A stretch of DNA of 28,896 nucleotides from Davidsoniella eucalypti. Lineage: Eukaryota > Ascomycota > Sordariomycetes > Microascales > Ceratocystidaceae. The DNA is taken from contig RMBW01000205.1 in the NCBI GenBank assembly GCA_004009845.1, positions 1 through 28,896 of the forward strand, given 5' to 3'. The position numbers and the translations under genes are program-made. Positions 26,528 through 28,896 of this stretch are shown here, piece by piece (the stretch's first letter is position 1; every line of letters begins with the position of its first letter). The notes below the pieces were generated by a model. The model saw nothing but the letters and a program-made list of their open reading frames with translations, was not told where the DNA came from and did no database searches.

Positions 26528-28506
26528 GGCTCATTGCTGACTGAAGGGGCGGTGCTAGAGGATTGCGGTTGCGAGGTACTTAGACATTCATTGATCATTG
26601 AGCGAACATCCTCTAGGGAGATGGATGGCTTAGTGGCCGCGGCGTTGGCGCGGATGGCACCCCTGGCGTTGCGTGAGTTACGGCATTCTGCGGTGCTGTG
26701 GCCTGGTCTCTTGCATTTGGAGCAGAAGTTAGGGGAGCTTGGGCAGAACCTCGGGGAATGTCCCTTTAGGTTGCAGGAGGAGCAGGGGGGAGCGTCTGAG
26801 CACTTGAACGAGGAGTGCGTGGTCTGTTGACAAAAGAGGCAGGGCTTGAAAGTGGTTGCGCTGCTGTTCACGGGGGGCGCCTGAGAGGGCTGCATAGGGG
26901 TAGGCTGGCGCCAGTTGGAGGAGGTGGCGCGGCGAGCCTTGTTGGTTTCCTTGACTCTGGCGACAGGACGCATTGTTGCTATCATAGTGTCGAAGGGTCT
27001 GATGTGGAAGAGCGTGGCAAGGTGATCCTGCATGTCTGGGTGCAGGCCTTCTTGGAGGATGGACAGTAGTGTGTTATGGTCTGTAATTTGGGCTTTGTCG
27101 CGGAGGGCGCATAGGCGGTTGGTGAATGTTTCGAAAGGCTCGCTAGGTCCCTGCTTTATTTTCATCAGTAGGCGGTTGGCCGTTCTGGCGCGGTCTGGGT
27201 CGTCATAGCGTGAGTCTAGGTACGCGATAAATAGCTGGAAGCCGGTAGGGGACGCTAAGTGCTGAAGGTACTTGGGGCGGACTTGGTCCCTGATCTCGGG
27301 AGAGAGTGAGTTCATGGTGTAAGCTAGTTGGTCCCTAGGCGAGTGAAACCTCTGGAAGTCGACGAGGAATTTCTCGTTGAGCTCGTGCTTCCATGTGGTG
27401 TAGTCGAACGATCCGTCGAATTTGCGCACAGCGTCTAGGACGTCCTTACGGCGAGAGATGGAGTCTTCGCGGTTGGGGAGAATGGTAATGCCGCCAGCTA
27501 GGGGCGTTGATGTGGGCGTCGTAGAGGGTGCGTGTGTTTGAGCGGAGGTAGGAGCGTTACGGGTAGGGGCGGCTAGTTTGAGGCCATGACGTTCTAGGGT
27601 TTCAGCGAGAGCCGCTAGTTCTTCTTCCTCGTCGTATTCATCCTTGACAACCGGTGGCTGGACAGGTTTCTTTGGTGTGAGGAAGGAGGTGATGTCTGTG
27701 GCAATGTCGTTGAGGAGCTCATAGAGCTTGTCCAGTTGGCCGAGTTCAGGGGCGTTCTCCTTGAGTAGGTTTTGGAGGGCGATCAACTGAATTTCCGCGA
27801 TGTTTAGGTTCTCGTGGAATTGGAAGGCCCAGCGGCCTTTCTTGAAGGTGATCCAGTCCACCGGGTCCCTGGAGGCTGCTTGGAGTTTGCCTTGGTAGAC
27901 CTGTGTGAGATAGTCGAGTGTACGTGTTGCCTCGGTGGAGTAGACCTTGGCGCGTGGGCGTCCGCAGATCGAGGTGCGCAGGGGAGCGGGCCTAGGCTGG
28001 GGGCCTATCTCTGGCTGGTGGAGGAAGGAGTCCATGTTGTCATCGATGGTGTCCGAGCCAAACCCTAGTATGTGGGGGTTGGTCAGGGCGCGGACTGTGA
28101 GGATCTGTGCGCTTCGGGTGGACCGGATCCTAGTGGGCATGGGTGCAATGTGGCCAATGATGCCAGATGCGAAGGTCATGCAGTGAAGGTGGCTGTGGAA
28201 GTGCGAAGCGTGGGACAAGATAAGAGGACCAGCAGGGAAGGGGCCAAGTAGTTTGGCTAGGCGGGGACGCTCGGAGCGCTTGAAGAGGGAGAGGTAGCAC
28301 CAGCCGGAGCGAGTCCACAGGCGTTTCTGCGAGTGAAAGGGGGTGGGGACGTGCTTGGCTTTGAAGGCCTGGATGAGGCGTAGCGTAGAGTCCGCTAGGA
28401 AGATAAAGATGATAGGGCCTAAAAAGAGGAAGGCTAGTGAATCGGTGAGGCCGTAAAAGAGGCCGAGGGCAATCTCCCAGACATGGAGAAGGATAGTGTG
28501 CATCAT
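26518..28506 (-). CDS. gag: Element C Gag with N-terminal membrane-like segments and three zinc knuckles
   Basis: 662 residues from the ATG at 28506-28504 (context GCACCATGATG; a second ATG follows directly). Residues 4-46 are strongly hydrophobic and could form one or two membrane spans (TILLHVWEIALGLFYGL, LAFLFLGPIIFIFL). A basic linker follows. Then, at 68-150, comes the block shared with element A Gag (GWCYLSLFKRSERP, AKLLGPFPAGP, and an H-rich stretch ending in LGFG). A middle region of about 150-350 is not shared in any obvious way. The capsid-like domain follows (FDGSFDYTTWKHELNEKF, PFETFTNRLCALRDKA). Three CCHC knuckles are at 556-569, 575-588 and 595-608. It ends EPDF. The order is intact and no stop interrupts it. 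The membrane-like start suggests particle assembly or RNA handling at a membrane; this is an inference. Confidence 0.93.
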   Translation of the reverse strand: MMHTILLHVWEIALGLFYGLTDSLAFLFLGPIIFIFLADSTLRLIQAFKAKHVPTPFHSQKRLWTRSGWCYLSLFKRSERPRLAKLLGPFPAGPLILSHASHFHSHLHCMTFASGIIGHIAPMPTRIRSTRSAQILTVRALTNPHILGFGSDTIDDNMDSFLHQPEIGPQPRPAPLRTSICGRPRAKVYSTEATRTLDYLTQVYQGKLQAASRDPVDWITFKKGRWAFQFHENLNIAEIQLIALQNLLKENAPELGQLDKLYELLNDIATDITSFLTPKKPVQPPVVKDEYDEEEELAALAETLERHGLKLAAPTRNAPTSAQTHAPSTTPTSTPLAGGITILPNREDSISRRKDVLDAVRKFDGSFDYTTWKHELNEKFLVDFQRFHSPRDQLAYTMNSLSPEIRDQVRPKYLQHLASPTGFQLFIAYLDSRYDDPDRARTANRLLMKIKQGPSEPFETFTNRLCALRDKAQITDHNTLLSILQEGLHPDMQDHLATLFHIRPFDTMIATMRPVARVKETNKARRATSSNWRQPTPMQPSQAPPVNSSATTFKPCLFCQQTTHSSFKCSDAPPCSSCNLKGHSPRFCPSSPNFCSKCKRPGHSTAECRNSRNARGAIRANAAATKPSISLEDVRSMINECLSTSQPQSSSTAPSVSNEPDF

Positions 28507-28561
28507 GGTGCAGAAATTGGATAAGTGCGGAAGAAACGTCGCGTTAATTTATGGATAAAGT

Positions 28562-28675
28562 GTCAAGTGAGGTGAGGACGCTGCACTGAAAATATGATAA
28601 AAGGTTGAGTGAGGTATGGACGCTGCACTAGATAGTAAAGATAAAAAGGGTCAAGTGAGGTATGGACGCTGCACT
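28562..28675 (-). repeat. Three tandem 26-bp repeats in the element C leader
   Basis: Plus-strand copies of G(T)CAAGTGAGGTATGGACGC-TGCACT lie at 28562-28587, 28604-28629 and 28650-28675, at spacings of 42 and 46 bp, with AT-rich spacers containing GATAGTAAAG. Copies 2 and 3 agree best. They lie in the untranslated leader between the primer site and gag, where packaging, dimerisation or translational control signals usually sit. Element A has no matching repeat. Confidence 0.85.
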
Positions 28676-28705
28676 GGATAGTAAAGTAATAAGTAAAAGC
28701 TGTAG

Positions 28706-28716
28706 ATCGGTATCAA
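28706..28716 (-). other. Self-complementary primer binding site, element C
   Basis: Two bases inside the 5' LTR the element strand reads TTGATACCGAT. It is exactly complementary to ATCGGTATCAA in the LTR (28781-28771), 55 nt after the TATA box, where transcription would start. The 11-nt length and the placement match Tf1-type self-priming. No tRNA-like TGG start is present. Confidence 0.85.
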
Positions 28717-28718
28717 AA

Positions 28719-28896
28719 TGACACGAACTAGGTGAGGCAGTGGCAAGCAATCTAGTAGAAAGGACTTCGATTGATACCGATGAAGGAGAAAGGCTAATAT
28801 CTGTTGGAATACGGCGGGAATAGGTCCCTATTTATAGCCGTTTATCTGACTAGGTAAATACCTAGACAAATACCAACTGGGCCTTAGCCCGTGACA
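28719..28896 (-). repeat. 5' LTR of element C with promoter
   Basis: 178 bp, ends at the last base of the window. In element sense it holds a dyad CTAGGTA-TT-TACCTAG (28865-28850), a TATA box TATAAATA (28836-28829), and the predicted transcript start ATCGGTATCAA from 28781. R plus U5 would be 63 nt. The dyad sits about 13 bp upstream of the TATA box, as in element A. Confidence 0.95.

Larger units (their letters stand above)
17663..28896 (-). mobile_element. Element B: Ty3/gypsy chromovirus, 3' part, interrupted by element C
   Basis: The 3' LTR (17663-18287), polypurine tract, complete pol and the 3' part of gag are present on the minus strand up to 22437, where element C begins. The missing 5' part of gag, leader, primer site and 5' LTR should continue to the right of 28896. 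The left flank is GGTAC, so that is the expected target duplication on the far side. Its pol is not of the A/C type: it has YLDD, a long Pro/Thr-rich linker and a different chromodomain. Confidence 0.92.
22438..28896 (-). mobile_element. Element C: Ty3/gypsy chromovirus, 6459 bp, nested in element B gag
   Basis: Two 178-bp LTRs that look identical (22438-22615 and 28719-28896) enclose gag and pol on the minus strand. The right LTR ends at the last base of the window, so the far target duplication is not visible; the left flank is GAGGG (22433-22437). Order as in element A: 5' LTR, self-complementary primer site, leader with tandem repeats, gag, -1 signal, pol with chromodomain, polypurine tract, 3' LTR. 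Pol carries one apparent single-base loss near 25846. Pol and the Gag N-terminus are clearly related to element A, while the LTRs share no evident sequence. Confidence 0.95.

Noticed and set aside
28562..28675. Regularly spaced repeats as a CRISPR-like array
   Set aside because: Only three imperfect units with short, similar AT-rich spacers, inside a fungal retrotransposon leader.

Overview
The window looks like a repeat-rich, largely non-genic stretch of a filamentous fungus, most likely an ascomycete. This rests on Ty3/gypsy elements of the chromovirus type (integrase followed by a C-terminal chromodomain), many LTRs, and the remains of a secreted PLC-like phosphodiesterase gene of the kind common in filamentous fungi. 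The species cannot be read from the sequence. No rRNA, tRNA or CRISPR array was seen.

Layout. 1-282 holds the edge of a minus-strand ORF whose 5' end is split by a solo LTR (283-460). 466-4262 is AT-rich non-coding DNA with a decayed dispersed repeat, a short inverted-repeat structure and a second solo LTR (2979-3156). 4268-10264 is a complete element, here called A: identical 191-bp LTRs, a CTGAT target duplication, and intact gag and pol on the minus strand. 10515-10980 is a solo LTR of a second family. 10986-15405 is again AT-rich, with a second copy of the decayed repeat. 15406-16865 is a broken PLC-like phosphodiesterase gene interrupted by a solo LTR (15934-16373). Another solo LTR lies at 16903-17082, followed by an inverted third copy of the decayed repeat. 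From 17663 to the right edge is element B (625-bp LTR, intact pol, 3' part of gag). Its gag is split at 22437/22438 by a complete element C (22438-28896, identical 178-bp LTRs). The rest of B lies beyond the window.

How the elements work. A and C are related chromoviruses with the same design. Gag starts with a hydrophobic membrane-like segment and a conserved block of about 80-90 residues. Pol is reached by a -1 shift at GGATTTT directly before the gag stop. Two bases inside the 5' LTR lies an 11-12 nt primer site complementary to a stretch of the LTR itself, about 55 nt after a TATA box, as in the self-priming of Tf1-like elements. B reaches pol by a different -1 signal: the classic A AAA AAC heptamer, a stop, then a perfect 13-bp hairpin. 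A has no visible defect and may be active. C is equally young by its LTRs but carries one apparent single-base frameshift in pol.

The strongest leads are the three independently readable recoding signals, the two self-priming sites with matching geometry, and the membrane-segment N-terminal domain on Gag.
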